Shown one piece after another: positions 46,763-60,239 of a DNA stretch of 64,000 nt. The notes below the pieces were generated by a model, which was given only the letters and a program-made list of their open reading frames with translations, was not told the origin of the DNA and made no database searches. The stretch is from Austropuccinia psidii (taxonomy: Eukaryota; Basidiomycota; Pucciniomycetes; Pucciniales; Sphaerophragmiaceae), in NCBI GenBank assembly GCA_023105745.1, contig JALGQZ010000018.1:13206273-13270272 (forward strand), read 5' to 3'. A program made the position numbers and the translations under genes. The number at the start of each line of letters is the position of its first letter. Position 1 is the first letter of the stretch.

Positions 46763-46928
46763 GAATGAGATTTTTTAACAGATGCCAGAATTTATAAGTG
46801 GGTTTATGATTAATTGATTGTAATTATTGGATTTTCTGTGAGGTAAGCTGAATTAATTATCTTCTTTATTAATTATTTCCTGATTATTAAATGTTAAGGT
46901 TGAGAAATGCAACTGTTGGGACACCCAA

Positions 46929-48886
46929 TGTGGAACTCCTTTTAGTGTGGGATTGGATAAGGTGGTCTTTGAGGAGGGAAATCACAGGTAAAAAGTTTTT
47001 AATTGCTGAAATAATACTGTAAAAAAGGGTGCTAGTGGTGTTTTAGCTTCCCCTATGAGTATACTCAGAAATATACCTACAGAGATCACAAATAAATATT
47101 TAAGATTGTGGCTTTACAACTAGAGAGGAATTTTCAGAAGTCTCTATCAGACCTAATCAATAATAAGCCTATTGATAAAACAATACCAATTGAAATAAAA
47201 CAATCTCAACTAATACATTTGTAGCTGATTTGAAGATAATGAAATAATAATTGGGTAGAGAAATAGTGGATATGATAGACTTAGTGGTGATATAAGTTGT
47301 TTCTTTTGTTAAAAGAAATTTTTTAATGGATAATAGCTTAATATTAAAATATCTAGTAATAGTGATTCTATATGATAGTTTTTTCAATGGGTAAATATCT
47401 GTACTTAATAATTAATATTAATAATATTTTAGCTATACTTTTGATAATATGAAGAGTGATAGCTAACAAGTAATAGTAATTTTATATGATCACACCACTA
47501 TAACTTTAACATAAATACTGGTGAAGGATGATAAATATGTTACTACTTATAATAGTAATTATGGATGATAATTGGGATAATAACAAATAATAAGATATAT
47601 TGACAGTAACAGCTATAAAACTAATAGTGTGTATTTTTCCTTTGATTGTATAATAATAATATTAATATAGATTTTTGTCCAGTGAGAAGGGTATAATATC
47701 AATATTTATAACTTGTTGGAGATGAGTATTGGACTAATTGAGGAATCTATAATAGAGGCAGACATACTTTCAACTAAATCTACTCATGATTCACTTTTAG
47801 TATAACATAATATAAATAATAATAGCTTATAGATTAACCTACTAGTAAGGGATAAATAATTATTTTCCTTCTTGGTATGTAATTGATTCCATGGGAGAAA
47901 GGGGAGAAAATGAGATAGCAATGTCCTTTTATGCTTGAGAAGAACCAATGGGCTCTCCATGTAAAGATTTTGTTTATTGCCATTGAGATAGTTTTTCTGG
48001 TGTAGATTTTTATACAAAAAAATTAATATTAATTATCTTTTAAACTGCATCAGTAAGCTTTCACAGCCTTGATGGGGTTATTCTGGCGACTACTACCATG
48101 AATTAGTAAGCTTGCACAGTCTTGAGGAATCAATTCTGGTCAGTGAAAGATGAAGATGGTGTCATTTGAATAAGACCTTGCATAATTTGTTTGTAAGATT
48201 ATGTAATTAAAGGTGCTAATGATGTGTAATGTGGAATATCTTCTTGATTACTGTGATTTCTGTGTAATATTTAGAGTTTTGGTGTAATTTCCTTGAATGC
48301 AGCCAGTTGAAATTAATTGAGCTTAAATGAACTATTCTGTAGCTGTGTCATGTACAGATCTTATGCATGTGGATTTCATAAATCTTATTTGGGTGTCTGT
48401 CTTATTATGTAATTTGAGGTATTTATTGGATTTTCTATGTATTTAGTTGAATTTGATACTTTCAGATTATCCTTGTGTTTCATAAAATTTCCTTTCATGA
48501 TTGTAATTCCTAGTAATATAATCTTCCTGATTAATTTGGGTGGAAAGAATTCTACACTATTACTTTTTACATGTAATTTTGTGTTTTCTGTATGTACTAA
48601 ACTTTTATTGTTGATTCAAAGCTTATATATAAGCTTTCTTGTATAAATACATAAGATTTGGTTCCTTTATTATCCATTTAATTATGGAAGTATGTTGGTT
48701 ATTTCAATTCTAAATTCTAAAAATCTTACTTTCCTCCATACTATTGATTTTATTCCTGGGTTTGTGTCATTTTGATAACGATTTTTGAGTGGTGAGCTCC
48801 TAAATTAGTCTTTTAAATCTTGATTTTTCCAGCTTTGAATTTTCAAAAGTGTCTTCAAGCTATGCCAAAAGGTATGGAATACCACA
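46929..48886 (+). mobile_element. LTR, family D (copy D2), at a junction of unrelated elements
   Basis: TGTGGAACTCC...GGTATGGAATACCACA, 1958 bp, matching D1 at both ends. Flanks CCCAA and GAATA give no target duplication. On its left is sequence upstream of element C's antisense gag. On its right the pol of element E starts in mid-protein (NRPEFSIGEEPL). It is therefore not a simple insertion: one side has been exchanged or deleted. Frames at 47169-47387, 47784-48017 and 48437-48646 lie in the LTR and are not genes. Confidence 0.75.
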
Positions 48887-49251
48887 GAATAGACCAGAAT
48901 TTTCCATAGGGGAAGAACCTTTGAGAAAAAGAAAAATTTATTAAATAAAACTATTTATGGAGGTGGAATGACCTTACCCACCATTCTGAGAAGGATTTTA
49001 TAGCAAGCTATCCTGGAAAATTGGAAAGAAATTGAGAACAAAATAACTGAACTACTAGGAATGCATGCAATCAGAAAGATAGGACATAATGAAATTGTGG
49101 AAGTCTCCACACAAGTCCTGATCACATGAAATGAAGTAAAGTCTATATTTTATAGATATTTCAGAGAACTAAATAACTAAAGTAAAGCAGACAGATATCC
49201 TATACCCAGGATAACACATGCTTTTGACAAATTGGCAAAATCCAAATACAT
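48887..49251 (+). pseudogene. Pol of element E, first fragment (end of protease linker and start of reverse transcriptase)
   Basis: Starts directly after LTR D2 with NRPEFSIGEEPL, then through stops VEPYPP-like text, MHAIRKIGHNEIVEVSTQVL and KADRYPIPRITHAFDKLAKS. This is the fingers region of a Ty3/gypsy reverse transcriptase (compare RKVGHNEEVEV and RYPIPRIHETL in element A). Many stops and frameshifts. It is cut at KYI by the reversed LTR D3 and resumes after it. Confidence 0.78.
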
Positions 49252-51290
49252 TGTGGTATTCTATACCCTTTGTCCCAGTTTCAAGAAAACTTTACAAATT
49301 AAAAGCTGGAAATGCTATAGTTTAAGTGACTAATTTAGGAATTTACCACTCAAAATACATTATTACAAGAACACAAACCCAGGAACAACATCAATATTAT
49401 TGAGGAAAGGAATATTTTGGAATTAAGAATAGAAACAACCAACATATTTCCATAATGAACTGAATAATAAAGGAATCAAGTCTGATGGAGTTATACAAGA
49501 AAACATACACATAAGCTTTACAGCATCAATGCTATGGTTTCATAAATACAGAAGAGACAAAATTACATGTAAAAATAACAGTGTAGCATTATATAAACCC
49601 TAAATCAATAAGGAATATCTTATTAATAGAAGTACAATAATCAAAAATAAATTTTATGAAACACAAGGATCATCTGACAGTATCAGATTCAACTCCATAC
49701 GTGAAAAATCCACTAAACCCTTAAATCACATAACAATACAGGCACCCAAAGAAGACTTATTAAATCCACATGCATGAGATATGTACATGAAACAGCCACA
49801 AAATAATTAATTCAAACTAAATTAGATTCAAATTAGCTGCATGTAAGGAAAACACAGAAATTACAATAATAAATGATTAAAACTCAAGAGCTATCCCCAC
49901 ATTACATGGAATTATCACCTTCAAGTACATAATCCTACAAACAAATTATAAAAGGGCTGATTTAAACGATACCATTTTAATCTTTTTACTAACCAGAATT
50001 AATTCCTCAATGCTGGGCACACTGACTAAAGAACTTTAAAAGAGAATTCATCTGATAATCTCATCAAAATACACCTCATAAAAAGAATCTAAGCCTTTAT
50101 TTTGGCCAAACAAATGATGAAAATATCTCAGTCATATGTCACCATTACCAATTATGCCTACCAGCATTAATCTCTCAATGATTTTCAAGCGTACCAATTC
50201 AGTGTAACAGATAGTTCATATGACTTTTAGTAAAAAAATATACACCAGAAAAATTATCTCAAGTGAGAAAAATAAAGCTTCACATGGAATGCCCATGGGC
50301 ACTTCTCACAATATAAAAGGAGTCATCTCTCCCTCATTTTCTCCTCTTTCTTCATGAAATTGACTACATATCAAGAAGGAGGAAGATAATTCATCCCTTA
50401 CTCGTAGGTTAATCCAGAAATTATTATTATTTATCTTATGTTATACTAAAAGTGATTTGTAATTAGCTGTAGTTAACAGTAGGTAAGCCTATATTATAAA
50501 CTCATGTATTGTCAAATACTCCTCTCCAACGAGTTAAAAAAATATTTATTTTATACCGTTCTCACTAAAATAAAAGCTATATTATTATTCTTACTATCAA
50601 CTCAAAAAATAAATAAATACTAGTAACTCATAACTGTTAGTATTAGTAGCCCCTATTATCATCCATTATTACTATTATAAGTAGTAACATACTTATCAAA
50701 CTTCACCAATATTTCTTTAGATTATAGTGGTGCTATCATCTATAGTACTATTATTAGTTTTTAATCTCTAATTATCTCCTATCTATCACTATTATTATCA
50801 TCAATAGTAGAGCTATCATATTTTATATATTATTATCAATTACAACTAGTTATCCATTAGAAAATTTATCATATATCATTAAAATTATTATATATTCTAA
50901 AATTCAACTACCATCCAGTAAGCAATTAATTCAAATAAAAGAAAAAAGCTTAGCTCACTGCTCAGATTTGCTATATCCATTATTTATTTATTCAATATTA
51001 ATTTTCTTATCTTGAAAGAAATAGAACTATAGTAGTATTTGGGGTATCCAAATTAAAGGGATCCACCCACAAATTTTTGTTTCCAATTGTTTTATTTGTA
51101 TTATTATTACTTGTTACTATCATTAGGATGACTATTTATTAGTTCTGATAGAGACTTCTAAAAAGGCTTTTCTAGTTGTAAAGCCAAAGTCTTAAAAGAA
51201 TTTATTTTGTTTACAGGATTATTTCAGAAATTTAGAACTGTTTACCTGTGATTTTCTCCAAAAGTAATACCTTATTAAATTCTAAAAAAT
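49252..51290 (-). mobile_element. Solo LTR, family D, reversed (copy D3), inside the pol of element E
   Basis: On + it begins TGTGGTATTCTATACCC, the inverted end of D1/D2. Near its right end it carries TTTACCTGTGATTTTCTCC, the inverted start region of the family. Its inverted first bases are eroded, so the right boundary (about 51290) is approximate and no target duplication can be shown. The pol of element E reads up to KYI on its left and resumes at MDCM on its right. No coding sequence is seen inside. Confidence 0.72.
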
Positions 51291-54061
51291 TAAAAAATGG
51301 ATTGCATGAGAGTATTCCACAAGAATTAAGTTGAAACCAACTCCATGAAGCTACTCAGAATTTTATGCCATAATGTTATATATGAGTATACCAGAGTGCC
51401 ATTTCAAATCAAAAATTTACCAGAGAAATTTCAAAGAATGATGGACCCAAAAATTCAAGAATAAATAGCTTAATTATTGATGGTAGTATACATATATGAT
51501 GTTATCAGATATTAAAGAAAATGGGAGGAGCTTGTGCAATACATAGATAGAGTCTTACGTAAATGAACCCCTATAAACCTGAGAGCATAAGTGAATACTT
51601 TTAATTTTGGCCAGCTATAATTCCTTTCACTTGGACATGAAGTTTCAGGCCTAAGCTTGGAAATAAACCAAAAAATTTAAAGGCAGTAATTCAGAAACCA
51701 GTATCAAAGAATATTAAACAAATTTGGTTTTTCCTAGGATTTTAAAGCTACTAGAGAACAAACATCAAGAGATTTGTATACATAGCTATTAAGATTTACA
51801 AATTATGTTCAAAGGATGTAGTTTTTGAAATTTCCAAAGAAAGAAGTAATTAATATGAGGGGATCAAAAATGAACTCATAAATACACCTGTCCTGATAAT
51901 ACTAGACTTTGAACTAAAATTTAATTTTTACATATATTCAGCCTGAATTCAGAACCTGAGAGGAGCCCTTCATTAAAGACAGATGGTAGATGATGAACCC
52001 AGAAAAGGGGTAATGTGCTACATAGATAGGAAGATGAAAGACTCATAAGCAATATATGAAATAACCTGGAAAGAATACCTATTTCTGTTGTGGTAACTCG
52101 AGAAACTCCATTACTACCTAGAGGGACCAGACTTTAAAGTCTACACAGACTGCACAGCCCTTCAATCCCTACTCAAAATGAAAACAACCAACAGCCACAT
52201 TTTGAGATGTAAAATCTCCATACAATAGCTTAGAGGCAACATGAAAATAATATAAAAAGAAGGAAAAAGACACATTGATGTAGATGTATTCAGTAGGTGT
52301 CCACTTGACAATGTCATAATCAACCCATCACATTACCCATAAGTGGCAGCCAAGATACCTCCTATCCACTTCATGGAAGTATACAGGAGGAGGAACTTAA
52401 AACTTTCAGAGTTGGGACCAGAAGGGAAAAAAGCAGAAGATAACCAAAGTACCCCAAGAGAGAAGGAGATGCCTATATTATGCATGAGCTCCTTAGAATA
52501 AAACACTGAATTCTTCAGTTAATCTCACAAGTTTTATGATAATCACAAGGAGTGAAGAATATTTATTTCAATCCTAAAACAGAAATATAGGATCCCAAAA
52601 CTGAAATTTCAGCTAAAGAAAACTTGTTTAGGGAGCTAAAAGTGAAAGAAGTCATTCATTATTGATTGTCTTCTGTTCCACAGAGAGAAGCACACTAATT
52701 CCCCCATAGCTATTGACAGAGACCATATAATATTGGTTCTTCAAGAATTTCATGACTTCCCCTACATGTGACACATGAGTGATGATAGTACTAAAGAGAG
52801 AATACCAAGAACATATTGGTGTCCCAAATTGGAACAGGATTTCAGTGAATATATCAAAACCTGTGACATATTCCAAACCTAAAACAGGAAAAATGGGAAA
52901 AAGTATGGACTACTCCAGAATATAGAGAAACACAAATTTTAATGGGAGATAATAATTATTGACTGTGTAAAAGGACTTTTCCCAGGAGGAAAAGAAAACT
53001 AAAATGGTTTTCCAGTAATATGAGATAGCTTAATCAAAAGTATTATATACCTACCATGCAATAAAAAGGATACCGCAATGGACACAGATATTCTCTTCTG
53101 TAACAACATAAAAGAATCTTGTGGAGCTCCCAATATATTAAGAAGATACAAAGACCCCAAAGTCACATCATAATTATGGAAAAATACCTATTATATTCTT
53201 GGAACCAAGATCTAAATTCATACAGCTTACCATCCACAGAAAAATAGCCTAGCAGAAAGGATGATCCAATCAATGGAGGGGATCATAAGGAGGTTCGGTG
53301 CATATGGAATTAAATACAAATACCATTGAGATTACATCCAAGAATGGGTAAAAACTCTACAAGCTGTAAAATTGGATTGAAATACTAGCCAGAAATAAAC
53401 CACAGAAAAATAACGATCTCTGATAGAAAAATGTTAGGACCCCTTTCTACCAGTGGATTATCTTAATAACCTGCTTAAAATAAACCAAAAATCCAAAGAC
53501 TTCCTTTAAATGTGGAAGAAGGCTTGTAACACAGAATCAAAATCATATAACAGGAAGAGATATGAGAAAAAATATCAAGAAACTGACTTATAAAAGGTGG
53601 AAAAATTACTGGTCTCAACCTCAAACTTTCAAAGAGAATGAGGGACCTATATCTGGGACCTTTTTTCAATATCATAATGATGGGAAAGAATGTAGTATAG
53701 GCTATGATAATAGAATAACTCTATAGGAAACATCAAGTACTTCCAGTGAGCCTAGTGAAAGCCTACCAACAGACTGGAGAGTATATGTTCCATACCAGAA
53801 AAAATACTCAGATTCCACAGGATATAGTTGAATCTGAGGACCCCCCTGGACAAGTGGGGGATTAAAGAGTCAAGGAAGATCAGAATTAATGTCAAAACCC
53901 AAAGAAAGCTCCTTGTCAGGCTAAAGAACCAGAAATCTGATAAAGACAAATGGTTAGCAGAGGATTCAATACTAGATGGAAACTTTCACCTGTAAATATC
54001 CAGAGTCTCTAGGAGAGTTAAAAATTCTCATTAATAATGAGCTATTTTTAGAGGGAGGGTA
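51291..54061 (+). pseudogene. Pol of element E, second fragment (reverse transcriptase, RNase H, integrase)
   Basis: Heavily decayed but in order. Reverse transcriptase palm: MDCM, FHKN, PNSMKLL-like text, CYIYEYTRVPFQIKN and FQRMMD, with the YIDD site degraded near 51490-51505. RNase H: KLHYYLEGPDFKVYTDCTAL at about 52110-52170 and HIDVDVFSR. Integrase: WWP-type zinc region near 52815, IDCVKGLFPGGKEN (about 52960), AYHPQKNSLAERMIQSMEG at 53220-53280 with the catalytic Glu, RRFGAYGIKYK. The polypurine tract TTTTTAGAGGGAGGG at 54046-54060 leads into the 3' LTR. The pol family fits element B's missing pol. No frame longer than about 75 codons survives, and the minus-strand frames here are shadows. 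Confidence 0.8.
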
Positions 54062-54928
54062 TGTAAGCCTGTGCCTCAAAACCAGAGCCCAAGAATGACA
54101 CCAAAATACCATGAACCAATTGTAAAGCAATATTCCCACAAAAAAGTTACCTGAACTAAAATGACTCATAAAAGAATTAAAAAAAATAAAGGTCACCAAA
54201 TCCTGAATATAAAACTCCCACAAACTTAGAAAAGAGAATAACAAAGTTATTCCAGTTCAAAGCCAGAGGTGAGAATAAACCTTAACTTTAACCTCTAATC
54301 TAAAACTTATAAACAGAGGAAGAACCCCATCCTGTGGAGGCTTAAGTCAAATCTTTCAATGAGGGCTATCGAATGGTAGAAGCCAACTTTGGCTAGAGCC
54401 AAAATTACAGAACTTAGGGCCAACCATGGGCCAAATAATGTTGAATGAAATATTAAACTCTAATCTAACTTCTAAAGATTCAGTTTGGGATAGCTGAAGT
54501 ATGGTCTTTTCAGAAATAAAATAACCTTAGAACTCTGGTGGATCCCTCCTTGACCCTGTATCTCATCTACAAAAAAAAGTTATAGATGTTCTTAACTCAA
54601 TACAAGATTCTGTATATTCCTTTAATGGAACTTGAATCCTGTGAATCCTTGCCATACCAAATTTAAGGCATTTTGGATGAGTAGCTATTGTGTATAACCT
54701 ATCAAGGGATTCAAAATGAGCCACTTTTGATCCCTCTATCCTCAAAGCTCACAAATATATGTAGGTTTTAAAGTGAAATTCACACACTTGTAGAACCATG
54801 ATAGTGTGGGATATCATCCCATAATAGTGAATTGGTTTTTTTAAAACCACTAAATAGCTTTCTTTTACTTCAATAACTCATAATATGACTAATAAGAGGA
54901 CCCCAGAGGTGCACTGTACAACATTATA

Positions 54929-56648
54929 AATTGACCCAAAACATGTCTTTGGACATCATCTGCATGGATGCAAAGCCTGCAATTCTTTTTCTTTCTTAAA
55001 ACTTTTCATCTTGTGCTAACATTCTACCCCCTACCTTGATTTTTCAAATCGTTTTCTTCTCATCTTCCGCTTGGACGTATTTTCTTCTTGCTTCATTTTG
55101 ATTTTCTTTGATTTAATCAGTCAATTTTTGTCATTTTAAAGTTTTTTTTCTTTCTTTTTCTTGAATTGATTAATTTAATTCAGATTACAGATAATAATTC
55201 CTGAAACTCATGGAGTGGAGCAACACAGCCAGATAATAGGAATGCGTAATGCCAGTTTATCAATCCAAGCCATTGCGTTGCAAATGGTGGTCCTAAAATC
55301 AACCACGCATGACACAATCAAATTATTTTCAGAGGACAGATCCTGTGAAAATCATACAAAAACTGGGCAGCCAAGGCTTGCGAGAAACGCAGATAGAAAT
55401 TATCTGGACACTTTTATTACTCAAAATTGACGAGAAAATTTAGACAAGATTTTGCATGCAATTGCAAACAATGTCAGTAGTTGGACCATCAGCAAGGCAA
55501 TATATGATCTTGGTAAGCAATAATGTATTTCCCCCAAGAAGCCCTATCTTTTCCAATTAGATTTCAAACAAAGACTCAGATTTTCCCGGCAGTTTGGTCA
55601 TTGGACTATTCAAGAATGGGCTCGCATCATTTGGCCAATGAATCCTTGTTCAAATTAGGCAAGAAATCTCATCAGGTTTGAGTTTTGCAACTACCTCAAG
55701 AAAATTACATTTTAGAAAACCTTCAAGTGAATCATTGGTTGTTCTGAAAATCACCCATGGTATGGGGTGCCTTCATTGGCAGAAAAAAAGGCCCACTTTC
55801 ATTTCTAGATGGTACCCAAATAGCTGCAAATTTTATTCAGAAAGTATACAAACCAGACTTACAACCTTTTTACAACCATATGGTTAATGCACCTTATATT
55901 TAGACATGAGATCAAATTGCTATGATGGAAGATGTATCATCCATTCACACAGCCCAAATTCCAAACAAATGGCATACAACCAATCAGATTAACAAGCTTC
56001 CCTGTACAGCCCACTCGACAGACCTCAATCCAATTTGAAATTTCTGGAAAGTCTTGAAAATTTGTGTAACCAAGAATCACTAGCCTCAATCAATGTAAAA
56101 CATTAAGCGCAGGAATTCAGAGTGCTTGCAATGATCTCTCACCCACCTTTTTTGGGAAGTTACTTATTCGTATGCATAAGAAAATGGAGGCAGTGATTGA
56201 AGCCAATGGTGGACCCACAAGATGGTAGGATGTCACTTTTTGAAACCTGTTGGATGGCCACTATTATTGAAAAGAATTCACAAGGCTGATTCTTTATTTT
56301 TTATGAATATTGCTTATATTTATTGTTGTTATCTCTCATTTATTACTTTTCTTTTTTTTATTTATTTTCTTCAAATTTTTCATTAAATATAAGAATTTGT
56401 ACAAAATCCTTAAACATGTAAATACACATCAAAGCTGCAATAAAAATTTCCTGTTTTTGTCATCACAATATATGGAGCAAATCCATAAAAATAACATTTT
56501 AATTTTCCCATTTTTGTCATCATAAATCTTAGGAGTAGATCCACATAGCTGTTTTATGCACTGAAATGTTTTTTTTAAAAAAACTCTTGTGAGAATTCTG
56601 GTTTTTTTCTTGAAAAAAAAGTGTCCAGAGACATGTTTTGGGTCACTG
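54929..56648 (+). mobile_element. Tc1/mariner element
   Basis: TA at 54927-54928 and at 56649-56650 flanks the element. The ends are inverted repeats: TTGACCCAAAACATGTC on the left and, inverted, GTGACCCAAAACATGTC on the right; the outermost bases are AATTG and CAGTG. Length is 1720 bp. It contains a decayed transposase gene on + and sits in the 3' LTR of element E. Confidence 0.85.
55215..56228 (+). pseudogene. Tc1/mariner transposase, disrupted
   Basis: Cut-and-paste transposase with an N-terminal helix-turn-helix and a DDE catalytic domain. The N-terminal part at 55215-55428 reads HSQIIGMRNASLSIQAIAL and HTKTGQPRLARNADRN (the GRPR-like hook). The catalytic part has MVWGAFIGRKKGPLSFLDGT (about 55758-55817) and QKVYKPDLQPFYNHMV. 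A frameshift follows near 55905, then MMEDVSSIHTAQIPN with the second Asp, and HSTDLNPI followed by TGA exactly where the catalytic Glu (SPDLNPIE) belongs. The C-terminus ANGGPTRW, TAG 56226-56228, is typical of the family. First-Asp region and linker are badly decayed. The true start is unclear. Confidence 0.85.
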
Positions 56649-57111
56649 TAGATGTCTGTGAGGTCCTCTGATGTAAATTTTCATCCTGTATTTGGGGAAA
56701 GTGACTACATGTGGTTTCAAAACCACCTCTGAGCCCCAATAAATGATAGGAAGACATTTTTAAATCACAAGCCTTCCCTCTTGAACTCAAACTTTGACCC
56801 CTTAAAAATGCAAGGGTGCAGATTCCCCCTCCACAGCTTCTTCAGGACAAAAAGGGATCTTCTCTGTACCAAAAGAGAAATCCCCATCCTGATCTTAAAT
56901 TCCTACATGGTCTAATTTCTTAAGAAAATTGTACCCTTTTGATGCCCCAATAATTGGATCAATATTGTCTCAGTATTAATGATAATAATTTAATTGATAA
57001 ATACTAGACCCAGGGATTTCAGAAGAATTCACCACCACTATTGCCAATTAGTAAATCTCTGTATATTTTTTCATAAATTAGCTCCAAGTTTTAAAACTTT
57101 CCTCTTTGACA

Positions 57112-58779
57112 GGAATTATCTATCATTTTTATTATATATATTAAAATCAAATTTCCAATTTTTCCCAATCAATTTTTGGACTGGAATCCCCCTCAAAGAG
57201 TCAAAAAATTAAAATTTTACAAAAGCACTAACACCCCAAAATGAAATTCAGGAGAGGTCCATTTAAATGGCTATCTGTAATATTTCTGGAAAAAACACAA
57301 TATTGATAAGATATTGGTACAAAAGAGAAGCCAGTGCCATCTTTAGCTCCTATTAGGGTCCAAAAATGGCTTCTTTATTCTTAAATAAAACTTGAAATAC
57401 ATTTGATGAGTAATTTTAAGTATAATGATGAATGACATGAAATTTTTCACGATTTGAAGCTAAAACCACTTGAGCTTTTCTCCTGAGAATCTATTTTATT
57501 TTTTGCCAATATTATTATGTTTCATTTTGTCTCATAGAATTTAATTGTTTAATTAAAAAATATTTTAAGGCTTTTATGAATTTGTAGCTTGATTTTTTAA
57601 CCCAAAAAATAAATAATTTGATTTTGAAAAATTGAGACTCAGAAAGAGTAAGCTGTTGAAAATTCCAGTTATTTGTTTCTTTTAAAACCAATTTTAAAAT
57701 AAAATCTGTTTAAAAATTATTATCTTAGATAAGTTATTGTCTCCTCATATTTCCTCTGTAAACTTATTCATATTCCAATGGACTTTTATTATTGAATGAG
57801 ACCAAATCATTTTCTCATTGGAAGATTCAGGTACAGTTAATGTATTGAAACTATATTTTCTCTGTCCGGTAAAATTCCTATGAAAGGTTCTGACCCTAAA
57901 ACAGAGGGGAAAATAGTAATAATAAAAAGAAAACTATAAGTGATTTTTTAACAACGTAAACTGTGTTTCTTTGGGGGGAAACTAATTTGGAAAATAATTA
58001 TTTGAGGTATTATTATCAGATAAAGGGGCCTAAACCATAATTTGAAAAATCCTTGAAAGTGTTTATTTCCAGATTAGCTGTTTTACTTTTTACAAAGGGA
58101 TATAATATAGAAAAAAGTATTAGGTGGTATTTTTCCTCACAGGAAAGGAAAAGAGACCTTTAGGGAAATCCTGAAATGTATTCAGAGAGCCACTTGAGTT
58201 ATTTTGAATTTATCAAAGAAATAAGTTGGTTTTATTTTGATTTTATTTACAGATTTTTGAATGAAATAAAATAAATGAGCTTTTTTTTAACTTTTTCCAA
58301 ACAATTAACTGAATCATTGGATAATTTTTTTTCAAATAATTTTCTTTTATTTCAATAAAAAAAGAATTTTTTTATCTTGTTTTAAGCTTATGATCTGATA
58401 TTTTTCTAAGAATAAATAAATATATTCATACAATAAAAATAAATTTGATACCTTTGTTTCAAATTTAAAATCTCAAAATATCTTAAAAAGAAGATCATTC
58501 ATTCAGGGTCCCCTTTATTGATCATCATTCTGTTTACTTTTCCCATTTTAGAAATATATATACTATATATATATTACAATATAAACAAAGAGTTTCTAGA
58601 TGCACACAGATGTTTTTCTAGGTACACAACAGGTCCCCACATTTTCCTAGCAATACCCTATTAGTAATCAATTGTTTAGGGCTTTGGTGAAACCACATGA
58701 ATGGTTCCCTAGACCCATTTTTAATTAAAATGAAGCCAAAAAGACTTGTGTTGGGTAAAACCCTGCCAAAACACCCCAG
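57112..58779. other. AT-rich unassigned stretch
   Basis: No gene, LTR or terminal repeat recognised. A short TATATATAC/ATATATAT tract lies near 58555-58575. Confidence 0.5.
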
Positions 58780-59234
58780 AATATGGCATTCTGATTCAAT
58801 ATATGTAATTTTTGATCACATATATGGCACTGTTAATGCCATTTATGAAATTTTTGATTCCATAAATTGCACTTTTAATTCCAAAAGGGCATTGTTAATC
58901 ACATAAATTACATTTTTAATTCAATTTATATCATGAATGGAATTTTAAATTTACTTACATACATGAAAAAACCCATAAAAAACACACTTCTTGGGCTTGC
59001 AATTGTCCCACCCAGAAAAATTCCCAAAAGTATGGGCTTCTAGTTTTTGATTCTCAATATCCTCCTCTTTATTTCAAAAAACTATGGATAGCTATAAGGG
59101 GGAATATTTTTTAATGAATTTTTCAGAAAAAGGACAATTTTCAGAAATTTGACAAAAAAAATAATAAATTGGTAAAAACATGTAGTTTTGTGGTAAAAAA
59201 ACGTCAGGACTTACATGCTTTTACCAGCACCCTT
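58780..59234. mobile_element. Truncated copy of the 12885-14590 element, right end
   Basis: Aligns with 14040-14590. Shared features are GGCACTGTTAATGCCA, ATTCAATTTATRTCAT-AATGG, the ATGGGCTTCT / TTGGGCTTCT word, then subterminal GGTAAAAACATGTAG and CTTACATGCTTTTACC, ending CAGCACCC at 59234. It has the scattered ATGGCATT words but not the regular minisatellite. The bases after the end are TTTTGATG; no matching 8-bp duplication or left end was found, so the left part is lost. Confidence 0.72.
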
Positions 59235-60239
59235 TTGATGGAGCATTTTGTTTCAATAATTATTCATCAATTAGTTAATTAAAAGAACTATAAATTTAGA
59301 AAACAAGGAAAAATAAAGCAGTTTTCTTTGGCTTGGAATTAATCTATCATAACCTCTCTATATATAGTGGTTCTTATTCTATCTAATAAGAACCAATACC
59401 TTTTATTGTACTTTTCAAATTTAATTCAATTTAATAATAATAGCTTTGTTTTAAGATATATTGAATTATTTGATTATATTTTTATTTTTAAATTTATATA
59501 ATATCCTTAAACTTTAAATAAATTAAGATAATTATTTCAATAAAAGGTGTTTTTCCTTATAAACTAATGATTGAAAAAAAGAGGTTAATAATTAATAAAT
59601 TATATTCATTTTTTTCCCAAAAGCTCCTGGGGTAATTGATACAGTGTGTATTTAGCAATTCCTAGCATGTGTTTAGTGAATTTATTTGCTAAAAACATGA
59701 TGGAAATTACTACATAGCAGAATTGGCTATTTCGTGAGTGTGGTTGGCCCATACCTACAAAAAATACCGACGAAGACCCCTACCCCCGGTAGGCTCCCAA
59801 CCTTTTTTAAATTTGGAAGTCTAATAATCTACTGAAAAAATCTACCCATCTGGAACCAAATAAGACAAAACCTATTTGGTTCTTCCACCCAACCTTTTTC
59901 CCTGATACAATATTTAATATAATACCATTGAATTAATCTAACTCGGTATCTCCATTCTGCCTTAGCCCATTTTTTCAATTTTTAACTTAGAAATATTCAA
60001 CATTTTCACCTTTTGTTCTCTTGTCTGACGTCGTGTTTGCCTTATCTTCTCATCTCTCATTGTCCAGTTTTTGTTGATGCAGTTGAAGGATTTTTTTAAT
60101 GCAAGATGTGGTGACGTGATAGTCCACCAAAAGAATTTCTTCTAATGAGTATTTCACCATGAAAATCAACACTCAAAATAATCATCCATTTCTCACCATT
60201 CTGACTGAGTCTACTTGCAACAGTCCCGAGTAGTCTATG
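59235..60239. other. Unassigned stretch with a GC-rich patch
   Basis: Mostly AT-rich. At 59740-59810 a C-rich patch (GGCCCATACCTACAAAAAAT, then ACCCCTACCCCCGGTAGGCT) resembles the terminal C-rich region I associate with rust hAT elements. It may be the 5' terminal area of the hAT copy downstream, but no matching right terminus is visible. Confidence 0.35.

Larger units (their letters stand above)
54062..57111 (+). repeat. 3' LTR of element E (family B), split by a mariner
   Basis: Starts TGTAAGCCTGTGCCTCAAAA right after the polypurine tract and ends CTCTTTGACA. The first part (54062-54928) aligns with element B's LTR up to CATAATATGACTAATAAGAG. The second (56649-57111) continues with TTTTCATCCTGTATTTGGGG, GTGGTTTCAAAACCAC and TCCTACATGGT-like words matching B's distal half. 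Between them sits a Tc1/mariner element. Its 5' partner LTR is not in the window. Confidence 0.78.
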
